Shown: positions 1-10,590 of the stretch, piece after piece
How the letters are laid out: every line of letters begins with the position of its first letter
Position numbering within the stretch: position 1 is the stretch's first letter
Assembly: GCF_000276665.1 (NCBI RefSeq)
Contig: NW_004955415.1
Span: 32,925,069 to 32,989,068, forward strand
Direction of reading: 5' to 3'
DNA: 64,000 nucleotides
Origin: Chinchilla lanigera
Lineage: Eukaryota > Chordata > Mammalia > Rodentia > Chinchillidae
Notes under the pieces: generated by a model
What the model was told of the DNA's origin: nothing
Databases searched by the model: none
What the model saw: only the letters and a program-made list of their open reading frames with translations
Translations under genes and position numbers: made by a program

Positions 1-420
1 AGCAGTGGACACAACATACTGAAGTGGGTGGCGAGTTATTCAGGTTCAGATGTCTCCCAGGAAAGACCAGTTGGCCAGGAGCCATTTTGGAGAGGGGCTA
101 CTTGAGCTTGGAACTCATGGCAACTGCAGGCTCCATCTAGCAGCTCCAAGTGCTGGAATCAGGGAGCCAAGTCGAAGTCTGAGCCAGAAGGGAGCGGAGC
201 ACAAGCCAGGAGGAGGCACACAGACTGCTGCAGGCTGAACAGCTCTGGTTCCAGCATCACTGCCAGAAACCAGCCTGAACTTCAGTGGAACTAAAGGTGT
301 AGGCTCACCGGGAATATCCACTACCCTGCTGTAAAGATACAACTAGCCTGATGGGATTAATCAACTCGGGTCTGGACTTTGTCTGCCCACTTTGTCTAAC
401 AGTGATAGCAGAGACACATC
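1..420 (+). other. Possible L1 5' UTR or leader sequence
   Basis: This GC-moderate stretch leads directly into L1 ORF1-like sequence. It has no long open frame and no recognisable SINE. Its position suggests L1 5' UTR, but I cannot match it to a family. Confidence 0.25.
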
Positions 421-727
421 TTGAAGTGGACATTTTTTTTTCTTTTCAGAAATAAATTCTCAGATAACTACAGAGATGGTGATCATAATGAAAGACATGC
501 TTAGTGACTCTAGAGCAGATGCAGATTAAAAAAAAAAAATAGAGTTTAGAAAAATGTTGGAAGCCATGAATGCCCAACATAGGAAAGAAATGGACTCCTT
601 GAAAGAGATTGAAACAAATATCCAGGAGATTAAAAATTTGAGCCGATGTGAGGAAAGAACATCAGATATAGAAAACAGGATTCCATTTAGCAACCATGAA
701 AAAAAAAAGATTTCTTAAAAATAACAA

Positions 728-808
728 GGGGCCAGGAATTTAGCTTAGTGGCACAGTGCCTGCCTGGCAAGCATGAGGTCCTGCGTTTGATTTCTGGTCC
801 CCCCCACC
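728..808 (+). mobile_element. ID SINE
   Basis: tRNA-Ala-derived ID body with Pol III A box (TAGCTTAGTGGCAC) and B-box-like region, inserted in the L1. It belongs to the ggcaca...aggtcctg subfamily. Confidence 0.8.
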
Positions 809-920
809 AATAGCAAGAGATCACAAGAAATCAATGCAAGAGCTACTAGATAATGCAAAGAAAAATAACAGAAGATTGGCTGGAGGCAATAAAAAAGCAG
901 GAGATAGAGCAAATGATATG

Positions 921-1032
921 TCAACTGGTTTTTTGTTTTTTGGGGGTTTTTTTTGGTACCAGGAATTGAACTCAGGACCTTGTGCTTGCCAGGCAAGCGC
1001 TTATGCCACTAAGCTATATCCCCAGCCCTAAA
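921..1032 (-). mobile_element. ID SINE with target-site duplication
   Basis: Antisense ID with T-rich tail, inserted in L1 ORF1. A 13 bp direct repeat (agcaaatgatatg) lies at 908-920 and 1033-1045, marking L1-driven retroposition. Confidence 0.88.
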
Positions 1033-2456
1033 AGCAAATGATATGAAGTCATGGCAGAACACTTCCCAAGCAGAGAAAAAGAATTTCACATACACAGAGA
1101 TGAGGCATATAGAGCTGCAATTAGCCATGATCAAAAAAATCTATAGCAAGGCATATAACAGTCAAGATCCCAGTAATTCGACAGAAGAACAGAATATTAA
1201 AAGCTGTTAGAAAAAAAGAAACAAATCACCTATAATGGAAAGCCCCTCAGAATCATAGCAGACTTCTCAACACAAACCCTTAAGTCAAGGAGAGCTTGGA
1301 GTGAAGTATTTCAATCTAAAAGAACACTAGCAACTGCAATTAGATGAGAGAAAGAAATAAAAGGAATAAGCACAGGAAAGGAAGATGTTAAATTATCGTT
1401 ATTTGCAATAACATGATACTGTACATAGAAAACCTCAAACAATAAAGAATAAAAAATTCAGTTGCACAGCTGGATACAAAGCAAACACTCAAAAATCAGT
1501 AGTGTTACTGTACAGGAATAACAAACTCACTGAGAGAAATTAGAGAAATAACACCTTTAACAATAGTACCTCCCAAATGAAATACCTAAGAATCAATCTA
1601 ATGAAGAGAGTAAAAACACCTCTACATGGAAAACTACAGTACTCTGAAAAAAGGAGATTGAAGAGGGCATCAGAAAATGGAAAGATATCCCTTGTTCTTG
1701 GGTAGGAAGGACCAATATAGTGAAAATGGCCATACTCCCAAAACTGTTATACAGATTTAATGTAATTCCAATCTAAATTCCAACCATATAGTCCACAGAA
1801 TTAGACGAAACAATCCTAAAATTCATTTGGAACCAGAAAAGACCTAGAATAGCAAAAGCAATTCTGGGTAACAAAGGTAAGGCAGGGGGCATCACAATCC
1901 CTGGCTTGAAACTGTATTACAAAGCTACTGTGATAAAAACAGCATGGTACTGGAAAAATAAACCAGACCCAAGGATCAATGGAGCAAATTAGAAGATGCA
2001 GAAACAACTCTAGGCATACTCAGTCACCTTATCTTTGACAAAGGAGCCAAACACCTTCACTGGGAGAAAGATAGCCTCTTTAATAAATAGTGCTGGAGAA
2101 ACTGACATTCTACATGCCAAAGATTAAAACTAAACCCATATCTTTCACCCACACTAAACTAAATTAAAAGTAGATCAAAGATCTAAATATTAAAACAAAA
2201 ACACTAACTCAGCTGAAAGAATAGGTAGAACTCTTAAAGACCTTGGTGGAGGCAAAGACTTAACAAACAAAATGCCAATCACACAGGAGCTATCACAAAG
2301 AATCAACAACTGGGATCTCATCTTATTGAAAAGCTTTTGCACAGCAAGAAAAACCACCAACAGAGTGAAGAGACAACTCAGAGTGTGGGGAAAAAATGTT
2401 TGCCAGCTGTTTCTCAGACAAAGAAATACTATCTAGCATATATAAAGAACTCAAAA

Positions 2457-2630
2457 AGCTGGGTGTGGTGGTGCACACCTATAATCCCAGCACTTGGAAG
2501 GCTGAGGCAGGAGGATCCTTGTGAGTTCAAGGCCAGCCTGGGCTACAAAGTGTGCTCAAGGCCAGCCTGAACTGCATAGCAAGACCCTGTCTCAAACCAA
2601 CCCCCCCCTGCAGAAAAACAAAGTAAAACC
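2457..2630 (+). mobile_element. B1 SINE with 29-bp internal duplication
   Basis: 7SL-derived B1 (ggtggtgcacacctataat...), with the repeated ggccagcct unit typical of duplicated B1 and a C/A-rich tail. It is inserted in L1 ORF2, which resumes after it. Confidence 0.88.
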
Positions 2631-3591
2631 TCAAAAAAATCAGATTCCCCAAATTTAAAGACCCAATCCAAGAATGAGCATCTGAAATGAATGGATATTT
2701 AGATAAAGAAGTAGAAATGGCAAATAAATATATGAAAAAATGTTTGACATCACTGATCATTCAAGAGATGCAAATTGAAACAATGCTGAGTTTCCATCTC
2801 ACTCCAGAAAGAATGACTGTTACCAAGAAATCAACCAATAACCAATGTTGACAGGGATGTGGAGAAAAAGGAACTCTTCTCCACTGTTAATGGGAGTGTG
2901 GACTGGTGCAGTCAGGGTGGAAATCAGTTCAGAGACAGCTCAAAAAACTAGAACTAGAAGTCCCATTGGAGCCAGCTATTCACCTTCTTGGTGTCTTCCC
3001 AAAAGAATTTAAAACATCATACCACAGTGATATGTGCACACCCATATTTATAGCAGCACAGTTTGTAATAGCTAAATCTTAGAAACAGCTCAGATGCCCA
3101 TCAACCAATAAATGGATAAAGAAGATGTGTTTTTTTTTATACAATGGAGTACTAGTGTGACATAAAGAAGGATAATCTTGAGACATTTCTAGGTAAATGG
3201 ATGCACCTTGAGATCATACTCTTAAGTGAAATAAACTGGACACACATGTGTAAATACTGCATTGTTTCTCTGGTGTGAGAAACCAAAAGTGTAAATAAGG
3301 ACCAAAATGTATAATAAGTATTGTGAAATAAGAAGAAAATGTTCAAATGGGAAGGGGAACTGGGGGGTGGGGAGGGAAAAGAAAATAATGAAATAATGGA
3401 AACAAAGCTTTTATGAACAGGGAAGGGGAGAGTAGTTGAAGAGAGGCTAGGGGAATGGGAGGAGAAAAAAGAATCAAGATATATCATGTACAGATCCAAA
3501 TACCCTATGGTGAATGTGACCACTGTGTATACCCAAAGTGTACCAATACATTTAATTATTTTTTTTTTAAAAGGTAAAAATTCTGCAAGCA

Positions 3592-3714
3592 AGAGGCTGA
3601 CCAGGCCGTGTTCCCTTCCAAGGTGCTGGGGGAGATCTTTCCTTACTTTTCCCAGCTTCTGGTGACTCCAGACATTCTTTGGCTTGTGGTCACATCAATA
3701 GATCTTTGCCTCCC
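3592..3714 (-). mobile_element. MLT1-type MaLR LTR fragment
   Basis: The stretch reading ...cccagcttctggtgactcc... and ...ttctttggcttgtggtcac... is the reverse complement of the MLT1 LTR middle. It is short and truncated. Confidence 0.6.
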
Positions 3715-3838
3715 TATTTTGTTTTGCTTTGGTTTTAGGGCACAAGGTCTCACTATGTAGCCCCGGCTGCCCTCAAACTCATGGCAATCTTCCTGCCTCA
3801 GCCTCCTGAGTGCTGGGATTACAGGCATGCACCACTGA
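3715..3838 (-). mobile_element. B1 SINE
   Basis: Antisense B1 without a clear 29-bp duplication; the B-box region reads tcaaactcatggcaatct. Confidence 0.8.
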
Positions 3839-3852
3839 AAGAGGAAATTAAG

Positions 3853-4337
3853 GTGTGGCAGAACTGACTGGGGAAGTAGGTATGAAACTACAAGATCCCA
3901 GACACATGTGCAGAACAGTTCCCAAAGCCCTGCCCGTGAAATTCTCAAGAGAACTTGAGTAGGTTTTCAGTAGGATGGCCTAGACCTGATGTCAGCCTGA
4001 CATGTGGGATCCCAGCACTGCCTCTCAGGACCAGTATGTAGAAGTTCTCCCAGGTTTCCTTGAGCTTTGGACAATAAAGACATAAATGGGCAGCCATAAG
4101 GAGCCAACGCTATCACAACCAGACGCAGCAGGTACTTTTCTCTCTGTGCTCATCCTCTTTTTCTCTTCACTTGGTCCAAGCTTGCTCTGCAGAGCGTTTC
4201 TCTTCTACCCTTCATTTTTGCTTTCTTGAATAAACTTTGCCCCTGCTTTTTGCTCATTTCATTCAATTCTTTGTTCAAGGTGTGAAGAGTCTGGAATCCA
4301 ATTCCAGGAGAGGGGAGAAATCCAGACCCAGTAACAT
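3853..4337 (+). mobile_element. Probable solo ERV LTR
   Basis: A ~485 bp block begins TGTGG and ends GTAACA, with an AATAAA signal near 4229 and a U5-like segment after it. No gag or pol sequence is present. Boundaries are tentative. Confidence 0.45.
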
Positions 4338-4559
4338 TTAGCTGGCAAGCCACTTCTTAGAAACAAGCTACGCGATGACGTCACCACACCTGGCTTCTGC
4401 CTCATCTGCACACGGCCCTCCCTGCTGCGTCTCCATGTCTCCCTCCCCTTCTTTTCTACCATTGAGGGTCCACCTATTATAGGAAAGGTACTGGAAACCT
4501 CCCAATAAGGGAAATATTATAACTCCCAACCTGCTAGATGGCCAGTATGCCAAGTTCAT

Positions 4560-5060
4560 GTTCTCCAAAATCAGAGAATTCTGAGGAACAATACAGGTTA
4601 ACTGCAGGAAGTTTTATTGAGGGAAAGACACCTCCCGCCTAAGAGAGACAGGAGGGGATCCAGAAAGTGAGTTGCCGTGGACTCTGCTTACAGGGGAGGA
4701 TTTATAGCGCAAAATCATGGGCATAAGTGGGACAAACCAATAGATCACAAGTATAGTTACTTAGGTAACACTGATCCAGTGAGGAAGGCCATGTAGCAAG
4801 TGTACGTGGAAAGAACAAGGACCTTTTTTGGAAGAGATGGGCCGGGAGCTCTTGGTCCCCTACCCAGGTGCCTGGTGCCTATTTAGAGAGGTGATCATTA
4901 TTGTTTATCAGCTGGGGAAGAATGTAGGTGTAGTCATTTCATCTTTATCTTGAGGCCTGGCCTTCAGTGAATGCGTTTCCACCCACAGTTGTTATGTGTT
5001 CTTATCTTCTGCACTGGCTTCTTTGAGGACCTAGCCCTGTCCGATGCCTAGAATATTTCT
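4560..5060 (-). mobile_element. Probable antisense ERV LTR
   Basis: The reverse complement of 4605-4625 gives AATAAAACTTCC, a typical LTR R/U5 polyadenylation region, and the following ~450 bp is non-coding with no SINE. Family and exact ends are unknown. Confidence 0.35.
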
Positions 5061-5225
5061 ACCTGACTACAATACACCCAGGTGATCCAGGATGAATTCA
5101 ATTCAAGACCCTTATCTTGACTGCATCTGCAGCAACCCTGTTTCCAAAGTTCTTACTCACAATCCAGGCATTAGGACATGGACATCTATTTCAGGGCCCA
5201 TTCAATCCATTCCAAGACCCTAAAA
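5060..5225 (-). mobile_element. MLT1 LTR fragment
   Basis: Contains the antisense MLT1 signature: cttgactgcatctgcag, then ccctgtttccaaag, then an aggacatgga-type end. Confidence 0.55.
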
Positions 5226-5229
5226 TCAC

Positions 5230-5350
5230 CCTCATTTTCCAGATGAAGACAGAGAGGCAGAGACGGTGAAGCCCCTTGCCCCACATCCCACAGCGTGCGA
5301 GAGAGAAAGGCACCAGGCACACTCAGGCAGTTTGCTCCAGAGCTGGGGCT
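5230..5350 (-). mobile_element. MIR SINE
   Basis: Antisense MIR core: ttttccagatgaagaca, gagaggcagagac, then a region matching the tRNA-like half. Ancient mammalian repeat. Confidence 0.7.
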
Positions 5351-5372
5351 GGGGACCAGCTTTCCTGATCCA

Positions 5373-5475
5373 CAGAAAGAGGAGAGACTGTTTCAAAATA
5401 AAGAAAAATAAATAATGGGCTGGGGATGTAGCTCAGTGCTGCCTGGGTTAATTCCTAGTGCCTCAAGAAGAAAAA
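5373..5475 (+). mobile_element. B1-dID SINE fragment
   Basis: A B1 tail (gactgtttcaaaataaag) is joined to a degenerate ID arm (gggctggggatgtagctcag) ending in tcctagtgcc. Confidence 0.65.
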
Positions 5476-5489
5476 ATGGCTTCCTTCAG

Positions 5490-5590
5490 CCACTCTTGTG
5501 GCTTTATGTTTATCATCAATGAGCTAGTAAGCATAAAGCACCTAGCGTACAGCTGGTGCACGGTAGGTGCTAAGCAGTCACTGCTCTGCA
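5490..5590 (+). mobile_element. MIR SINE 3' part
   Basis: The run aagcacctagcgtacagctg and ggtaggtgctaag match the 3' end of MIR. Confidence 0.55.
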
Positions 5591-6060
5591 CCCTCCTCTA
5601 GCTTTGGGAAGAGGTCCTTGGTGTGCAGTTAAAACTGGACTGTGTGGTGGCTGCTCTTCCTCTCCCTGTCCGTCTCTGCCCTGCTCGCCTTCTTCCTCCT
5701 CTCCCTCCCAAGTCGCTCTCTCCCATCTTCCCCTCCGTGCCCGGGGAGGAGGTTCCAGCAGAATTGCAGTCTCCTCTCCTCTCCTCTCCTCTCGTGTGGC
5801 TCCCAGGTAAAACAGCAAAAATCCGATTTTCAGCAATTTGCTTCATTTGTGAGCTCACTGGCGTCTCTTTTTCCCCTCCTGACACCAGCTTAGCAAAACT
5901 GCCAAGGCAGAGTGGATATGTGAAGCACTTAGCAGTCGGAGCAGGTTCCTGGAAAGTCATGCAGGCCACTGGCCCTGTCTGGGAACTGGGCAGCATTGGG
6001 CCAGGGTGGTGGGAAGGATTGGCCAGCTGGGGCTGCGAGGAGCAGGGCCTGGGAGGGGAT
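5590..6060. other. Apparently single-copy stretch
   Basis: I see no recognisable repeat apart from a short (TCTCC) run near 5770-5790. Open frames here are pyrimidine-rich low-complexity translations and do not resemble known proteins. Confidence 0.4.
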
Positions 6061-6065
6061 GGGCA

Positions 6066-6155
6066 GGTGCCTTACTATGTTGCCCAGGCTGGTCTCAAAC
6101 TTGAAATCCTTGTGCCTCAGCCTCCGGAATGCTGGGATTACAGGAGTACTGGTGG
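6066..6155 (-). mobile_element. B1 SINE fragment
   Basis: Antisense B1 right part: ttgcccaggctggtctcaaa through the tgctgggattacagg motif. Confidence 0.75.
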
Positions 6156-6424
6156 CCAGAAAGGGACGCGGAAGTTACTAGAATCAGAGAGAACACACTG
6201 TGGGGAGAGGGCCCCGACAGGAGCCCTAACTTACCTTCCTTCCATGCTACCTCCCAAGGGCCGACTCCACCCCAAACCAGCAAGGGAGGAGACTCAACAG
6301 TGAACCCCAGGACACAAAGCAGGGCCACACTTGAGCCTGGTGGCAGAGGCGCTTGCAGGACTTGGTGCCGATCCCACAGGCTCTGCCTGCCTTGTCTACC
6401 CCGGAAGCCAGGAGGGACCAGCGG

Positions 6425-6490
6425 TCTCTTCCCACAACAAAACTAGCATGGGAATGTGCATTTACTGAACACCTGCCATGTACCAGCAAC
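6425..6490 (-). mobile_element. L2/MIR-type 3' end
   Basis: The motif catttactgaacacctgcc followed by atgtaccagca is the antisense shared 3' tail of L2/MIR3. Confidence 0.4.
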
Positions 6491-6596
6491 CTGCCTGGTG
6501 CGTGATGTGTGATACCTCAGGGGTCCCCACAGGCACCGGTGAAGAAAGCCTTGCACTTCTGTGGGTGTGTAGGCTCAAGGTCTCTTGGGGCTGTGG

Positions 6597-6660
6597 TGGC
6601 AACAAGGCCCTGTCTTGGTTGCCTCTGGCTGCTATAACAAAACACCATGTGGGTGTTTTC
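6597..6660 (-). mobile_element. MLT1 LTR fragment
   Basis: Starts with gcctctggctgctataacaa, the antisense 3' end of an MLT1-type LTR, and is cut off by a SINE. Confidence 0.4.
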
Positions 6661-6669
6661 CTTTATTCA

Positions 6670-6757
6670 CTTATTTGATTTTTTGACAGAGGGTCTTGCT
6701 ATGTAGCCCAGGTTGGGCTGGAATGTGGGATCCTCCTGCCTCAGCTTCCCAGAGTGC
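6670..6757 (-). mobile_element. B1 SINE
   Basis: Antisense B1: ttttttgacagagggtcttg through cctcagcttcccagagtgct; its 5' end is missing. Confidence 0.75.
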
Positions 6758-7074
6758 TTCGGAAGGCCATTTCTGACTCCCCCAACAGCCCTCAGCCAGC
6801 TCGTGCCTGCGCCTTACAAAGCCAACCATTCTCCTGAGACCTACGAGCTGTCCTCAAGGACTTCAGAGGCAGTGGGCTCCCTAAGCGTCTTGTCTCCGCA
6901 CAGCAAGGTCACCAGATCCCCAGCCCCCTTGTCTCTGGCCTCACCAGCTGGTCTGCTACTAAGAGGTGCTAAACCACACGTTTGTTAAGTGTCATCTTGG
7001 GCCCCCATAACCGCGGTGGCTTGAACAAAGGACACAGGTGCACACTGGGGACAATGTGACTTGATTCCGAGCCA
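6757..7074. other. No recognised feature
   Basis: Mixed-composition DNA with no gene or repeat that I can name. It leads into a Tigger fossil. Confidence 0.3.
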
Positions 7075-7588
7075 TGCAAAAGTGAATATTCCAATAAAGT
7101 GAGTCACATGGGTGTTTTTGGCGCCCGGTGCTAGAAGTTGTTGATACGCCTCTGTATCGGGTCTATTCGCTGTGCAGTGGCATTGCGTCTGGAAACACAA
7201 TGTCGGTACCAAGATGAAAAAACACTCCTGCTATCCCTCAGAATGCTAAGGCACTGCTGGCAAATGGCACAGATAGACCTGATGAGTGTAGCGCTGCCAC
7301 AGACCTCCTGTTTGTAGAGACACAAGGTCTGCAAGCGGGCTCTCAGCCGGGCATCGGAGCTCACTGTAATCCCAGCACTCGGGAGGCTGAGGCAAGAGGA
7401 TTGTAAGTTCAAACCCAGCTTGGGCAACTTAGCAACTTAGCAAGACCCTGTTTCAAAATTAAAAATTAACGAAGGGGCTGGGGATATTGCTCAGTATGAA
7501 GGCCCTGGGTGCAATCTCCACTACTCCAAAAAAGAAAAACATCTGTGAAGTGCAGTGAAGCAAAGCACAATAAGACAAGCATGCTTGC
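7075..7588. mobile_element. Tigger-type DNA transposon remnant
   Basis: The segment 7075-7205 (ccaataaagtgagtcaca..., then the gtgcagtggcattgcgtctg motif) and the terminal part 7545-7588 (gcaaagcacaataagacaag) match the right half and terminal inverted repeat of a Tigger1/2 element of the Tc1/mariner superfamily. The left terminus is missing. A B1-dID at 7345-7540 splits the right end. No transposase frame remains. Confidence 0.65.
7345..7540 (+). mobile_element. B1-dID SINE
   Basis: A B1 half (actgtaatcccagcactcgg) is followed by aaaattaaaaattaac, then a deleted-ID arm (ggggctggggatattgctca). It lies inside the Tigger remnant. Confidence 0.85.
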
Positions 7589-7689
7589 AGTTTTCTTTAG
7601 CACTCAACAGTCCCAGAGTTAATGGTCAGGGCTGGGATGGCGGCCACACTGTGGTGTGCTCAAGCATCTTCTGTCTTCTACCATAGATA

Positions 7690-7880
7690 GAGTGGAACAA
7701 AATGACCGTCAATCATACCCTACTGCAGCCAATGAGAGAGGAAAGATCTTCCCCCAAGGGAGACAGGGCACAGCCCCTCACACACCATTGGCCAGAATCC
7801 AGTCACATGACCACAGCATCAAGGATTGCTGGGAAGTGTAATCCTTTCCTGGGATGTCTGTGTGTGCAGCTAAAGAACAC
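7690..7880 (-). mobile_element. Ancient interspersed repeat, family unknown
   Basis: The motif cattggccagaatccagtca and catgaccacagc recurs in similar form at 24755-24790 (cattggccagaagatagtca), so the two are probably copies of one old LTR-like family. Confidence 0.4.
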
Positions 7881-7887
7881 GGAGGTG

Positions 7888-7968
7888 GGACTTGGGCTGT
7901 AGCTCAGAGGTAGAACACTTTCCTAGTGTTTGTGAGGCCTTGGATTGGATTCCAAGCTCTGCACAAAA
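7888..7968 (+). mobile_element. ID SINE, diverged
   Basis: ID body with gctgtagctcagaggtaga A box and attggattccaagctctg B-box end; an older copy. Confidence 0.7.
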
Positions 7969-8010
7969 CAGACCAACCACCATGGAGGTGTTCTGTTAAT
8001 AAAAAGATAA

Positions 8011-8215
8011 GGAGCTGGGCACAGTGGTGTAAGCCTACAAATCCAGCACTCTGGAAAGCTGAGGCAGGATAATCTTAAGCTCTAGCCAGAACCTGGGCAC
8101 CTTAGTGACTTAATGAGACCCTATCTAAAAGTAAAAATTAAAGAAGGAGCTGGGAGTGTAGCTCAGTGTGAAAGCGCTGGGTTCAAGTCCCAGTGCTACA
8201 AACAGAAAGCAAAAT
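8011..8215 (+). mobile_element. B1-dID SINE
   Basis: B1 half, A-rich linker (taaaaattaaagaagg), then a dID arm with gtgtagctcagtgtgaaag and a B box gttcaagtccc. Confidence 0.82.
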
Positions 8216-8219
8216 AAAA

Positions 8220-8738
8220 TAAAATTTAAAAAAAGAAAACAGAGAGGGCAGGGGAGGGACTTCTTGGGTGTGTGGGTTTCCATTATGAGAAAGATCTGGA
8301 GCAGGCCTGGGTGACTCCCGGCAACACTGTGAATGTGTTCGTGTCACAAAGATGTGTACTACTAGTCGGCTACAATGGCGTAATTACGCGGTGTATATTT
8401 CACCACAGGGAAAGAAGATCATTTACAGAGAAGTCAGTGAAGGACACTGGAGGACTGCATGCACCTGGAGCAGGGACCATGTGGACATAGCACCATGGTG
8501 ATGCCAGGATGTAGGGTTTGCTGAGGGAGAAAGAGCTGCATGTGCAAGGGCCCTGTGGCTGGACTCCCTTGCTGACTTGGGAATCATGGAGGCACTGGGA
8601 CATGGTAGAGGGAGTGGGCCTTAAAAAGCATGGCAAAAGCCTGGGTTTTCTTCTGGGTGCTGCTAGAGGAACAGGATGTGGAGAGGGGCATCTGCCCTGG
8701 GCAGGTCTGCAATGGTAGCAGTTGCACAAGACCTTACC
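8220..8738. other. No gene; possible old repeat at left
   Basis: Positions about 8310-8405 resemble a decayed mammalian interspersed repeat that I cannot name. The remainder shows nothing recognisable. Confidence 0.25.
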
Positions 8739-8862
8739 TTTCCTTCTTCCTTTCTTCCTTTCTTCTTTTCTTCCTTCCTTCCTTCCTTCCTTCCTTCCTT
8801 CCTTCCTTCCTTCCTTCCTTCCTTCCTTCTTTTCTTCCTTCCTTTCTTTTTTCTTTTTTTCC
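8739..8862. repeat. (TTCC)n microsatellite
   Basis: About 120 bp of TTCC/CTTT tetranucleotide repeats, with a near-perfect core at 8771-8827. Length is likely polymorphic. Confidence 0.95.
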
Positions 8863-8985
8863 TTTGTTATGGTATCTCACTATGTTGCCCAGGTTGGTCT
8901 CAAATTCCTGAGCTTGAGCAAGCCTTCTGCCTCAGCCTCCTGAGTAGCTGGGACTACAAGCACAGGGCACCACACCTGGGCCTTT
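8863..8985 (-). mobile_element. B1 SINE
   Basis: Antisense B1 directly after the microsatellite; the (TTCC)n may have grown from its T-rich tail. Confidence 0.8.
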
Positions 8986-8999
8986 CTTTTTGTTTCTTT

Positions 9000-9260
9000 T
9001 AGAAAAAAATACTTTAACTTTTAATTGATGATCATTATTTGTATTTGTATTATCTGGGGTACAGCAGTGTGTTTTGATACAAGTGCACAGTAAAAATGAG
9101 CAAACCAGGCAAATTAGCACATCCATCCCCTCTCACACCATCACCCCTCGGCATCGTGAACTGGCTCCAGGACTTCCTCAGATAGCAGCATCCAAATGTA
9201 CTCAAATCCTTTACGAAATGGCACAGTAGTCATACAGAATCTGCACAATCCTCCCATAGA
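9000..9260 (-). mobile_element. Possible old L1 3' fragment
   Basis: The pattern tatctggggtacagcagtgt then gttttgatacaagtg and gcaaattagcacatccatc is a common old L1-associated sequence. Family uncertain. Confidence 0.35.
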
Positions 9261-9271
9261 CTTGTTTGTTT

Positions 9272-9352
9272 GCTTGTTTTTTGCAGTGCTGGGGTGGAAC
9301 CCAGGGCCTTGTGCATGCTAGGCAAGCGTTCACTGAGCTATACCCAGCCTAG
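9272..9352 (-). mobile_element. ID SINE
   Basis: Antisense ID: gcagtgctggggtggaaccc and tgctaggcaagcgttcactg. Confidence 0.75.
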
Positions 9353-9435
9353 ATCTTTTTCAAGTACAATTACAGTTCAGGTTCCAGGGGTTAAAATGTA
9401 GGCATTGCCTTTGGAGAGGATACTAATTTTCTTTC

Positions 9436-9502
9436 GTTCTCTCTCTCTCTCTCTCTTTTCCTTCCTTCCTTCCTCCTTTTCTTTTCTTTTTTTTTTTTTT
9501 TC
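9436..9502. repeat. CT/CTTT pyrimidine tract
   Basis: (TC)n followed by CTTCC units and a T-run. Low-complexity DNA. Confidence 0.9.
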
Positions 9503-9688
9503 ATTTGTAGTAGGGGATTGAACCCAAACTCTTCACACTGAGCTGTATACCCAGTTCTTTTTTATTTTTTCTTTTGAGACAGGGTCTCCCTAAATCTAAG
9601 CTGCCCAGGTTGGGTTGGAACTTGCAATCCTCCTGCCTCAGCCTCCCAGAGTGCTGGGATGACAAGTGTGTACCTCCATGCCTGGCTC
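9503..9688 (-). mobile_element. B1-dID SINE
   Basis: Reading right to left: B1 half ending in gagacaggg, T-rich linker, then the antisense dID arm (ggggattgaacccaaactct). Confidence 0.82.
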
Positions 9689-9689
9689 A

Positions 9690-10153
9690 GAAGCACCATT
9701 TGACCCAGTGCTCCCTCTCCCTCACTGGGCTCAGCCCCTGGGTGGGAGAGGAGAGGAAGGAAAGGTAAGGCGGGGGGCAGTCTCTGTACCATCCAGAAAC
9801 CCAGAGCCTGACCAATGGGGTAGGGCAGAAAGAACTAGGCTTTAGTTTGCCCTGCAGTCTGAGTTGAGTCTGGACTTCTCCTTCAGCAGAAGGTCTGAGT
9901 CCTCCTCTATGCTGGGGCCCTGGCTGCCTGCCTTCCATTTGCTCAGCACTCATTAAGCACCTGCTGTGTGCCACAAGCTGAACGGGAGGGGTGCTGCGGG
10001 TCACAGAGGAAACATCTGAGAGGAATTTCTTTTCTGGAGCAGACACTGGGGCAGTGGGGGAGCCAGCCAGGGTGGGACAAACGGGTGTCTACCTGGGGCA
10101 TCCTAAGGTGGCGTGAGCAGTGGAAAAAGACAGAACCACCGTGGTGGTGGTGG
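9690..10153. other. Mostly single-copy; L2-like patch
   Basis: An L2/MIR-tail-like motif (cactcattaagcacctgctg) sits at 9945-9975. A (GGT)n patch lies at 10142-10155. No coding signal. Confidence 0.35.
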
Positions 10154-10487
10154 AGAGTCCTATATTAGTCACTGTCCCACTTCTAGGACTCTGTGCCTGA
10201 CGCCAAGCACTTAAAGGAGGAGAGGGTTATTTTGGGCGACTCCAAGGCAGGAGTCATGGTGTGTGGGTCTGGCAGAGGAAAGCCGCTCTCATCATGGCAT
10301 CCAGGAAGGGACAGAGTCCCTCCAGGTGAACCTCAGTGACCTGCCTCTTTCACCCACGCCCGACCTCCTAATATCACATTTAATTATAGCTCCCCATGAT
10401 TCAGTCACCCCTAAAAAGCCCCACCTGTGAGCACATGAGACTTTGAGGGCACATCCAGATAAAAACCACAGCACCCGCCTTGCAACC
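10154..10487 (-). mobile_element. MaLR-like LTR, antisense
   Basis: Same family as 20,084-20,488 and 42,403-42,766: acttaaaggaggagagggtt (antisense poly(A) region), ...cccctaaaaagccccacc..., ending aaaccacagca. Non-coding LTR of the ERVL-MaLR group. Confidence 0.65.
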
Positions 10488-10489
10488 AG

Positions 10490-10590
10490 CCGACCATGTG
10501 CTAAAACGCCTGAAACCGTGAGCAAAAAGAAACCCTTCCTCCTTCTAGTTGTGTATGTTGGGTATTTGATCCCAGAGAGGCAAAGGTAGC
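10490..10590 (+). mobile_element. MaLR 5' LTR remnant (3' end)
   Basis: The block cgcctgaaaccgtgagc through ttgggtatttgatcccagag matches the end of the LTR at 12,350-12,430, so it is the remaining tail of the 5' LTR of the element that follows. Confidence 0.6.

Larger units (their letters stand above)
420..3575 (+). mobile_element. L1 LINE, internally deleted and decayed
   Basis: Positions 420-1325 (minus inserted SINEs) look like L1 ORF1: A-rich, coiled-coil-type coding sequence, then the conserved ORF1 end motif around 1255-1320. At about 1325-1332 it jumps into the reverse-transcriptase half of ORF2, so the rest of ORF1, the inter-ORF spacer, the endonuclease and the first part of the RT are missing. 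ORF2 C-terminal sequence runs to about 3300, followed by a 3' UTR with purine-rich patches and an A/T-rich end near 3570. The FADD catalytic site at about 1400-1410 has lost a base and many stops are present, so it cannot encode an active enzyme. It is interrupted by SINEs at about 728, 921 and 2457. Confidence 0.85.

Noticed and set aside
5623..6303. 226-codon plus-strand open frame
   Set aside because: Begins in pyrimidine-rich low-complexity DNA and reads through an antisense B1; no domain.
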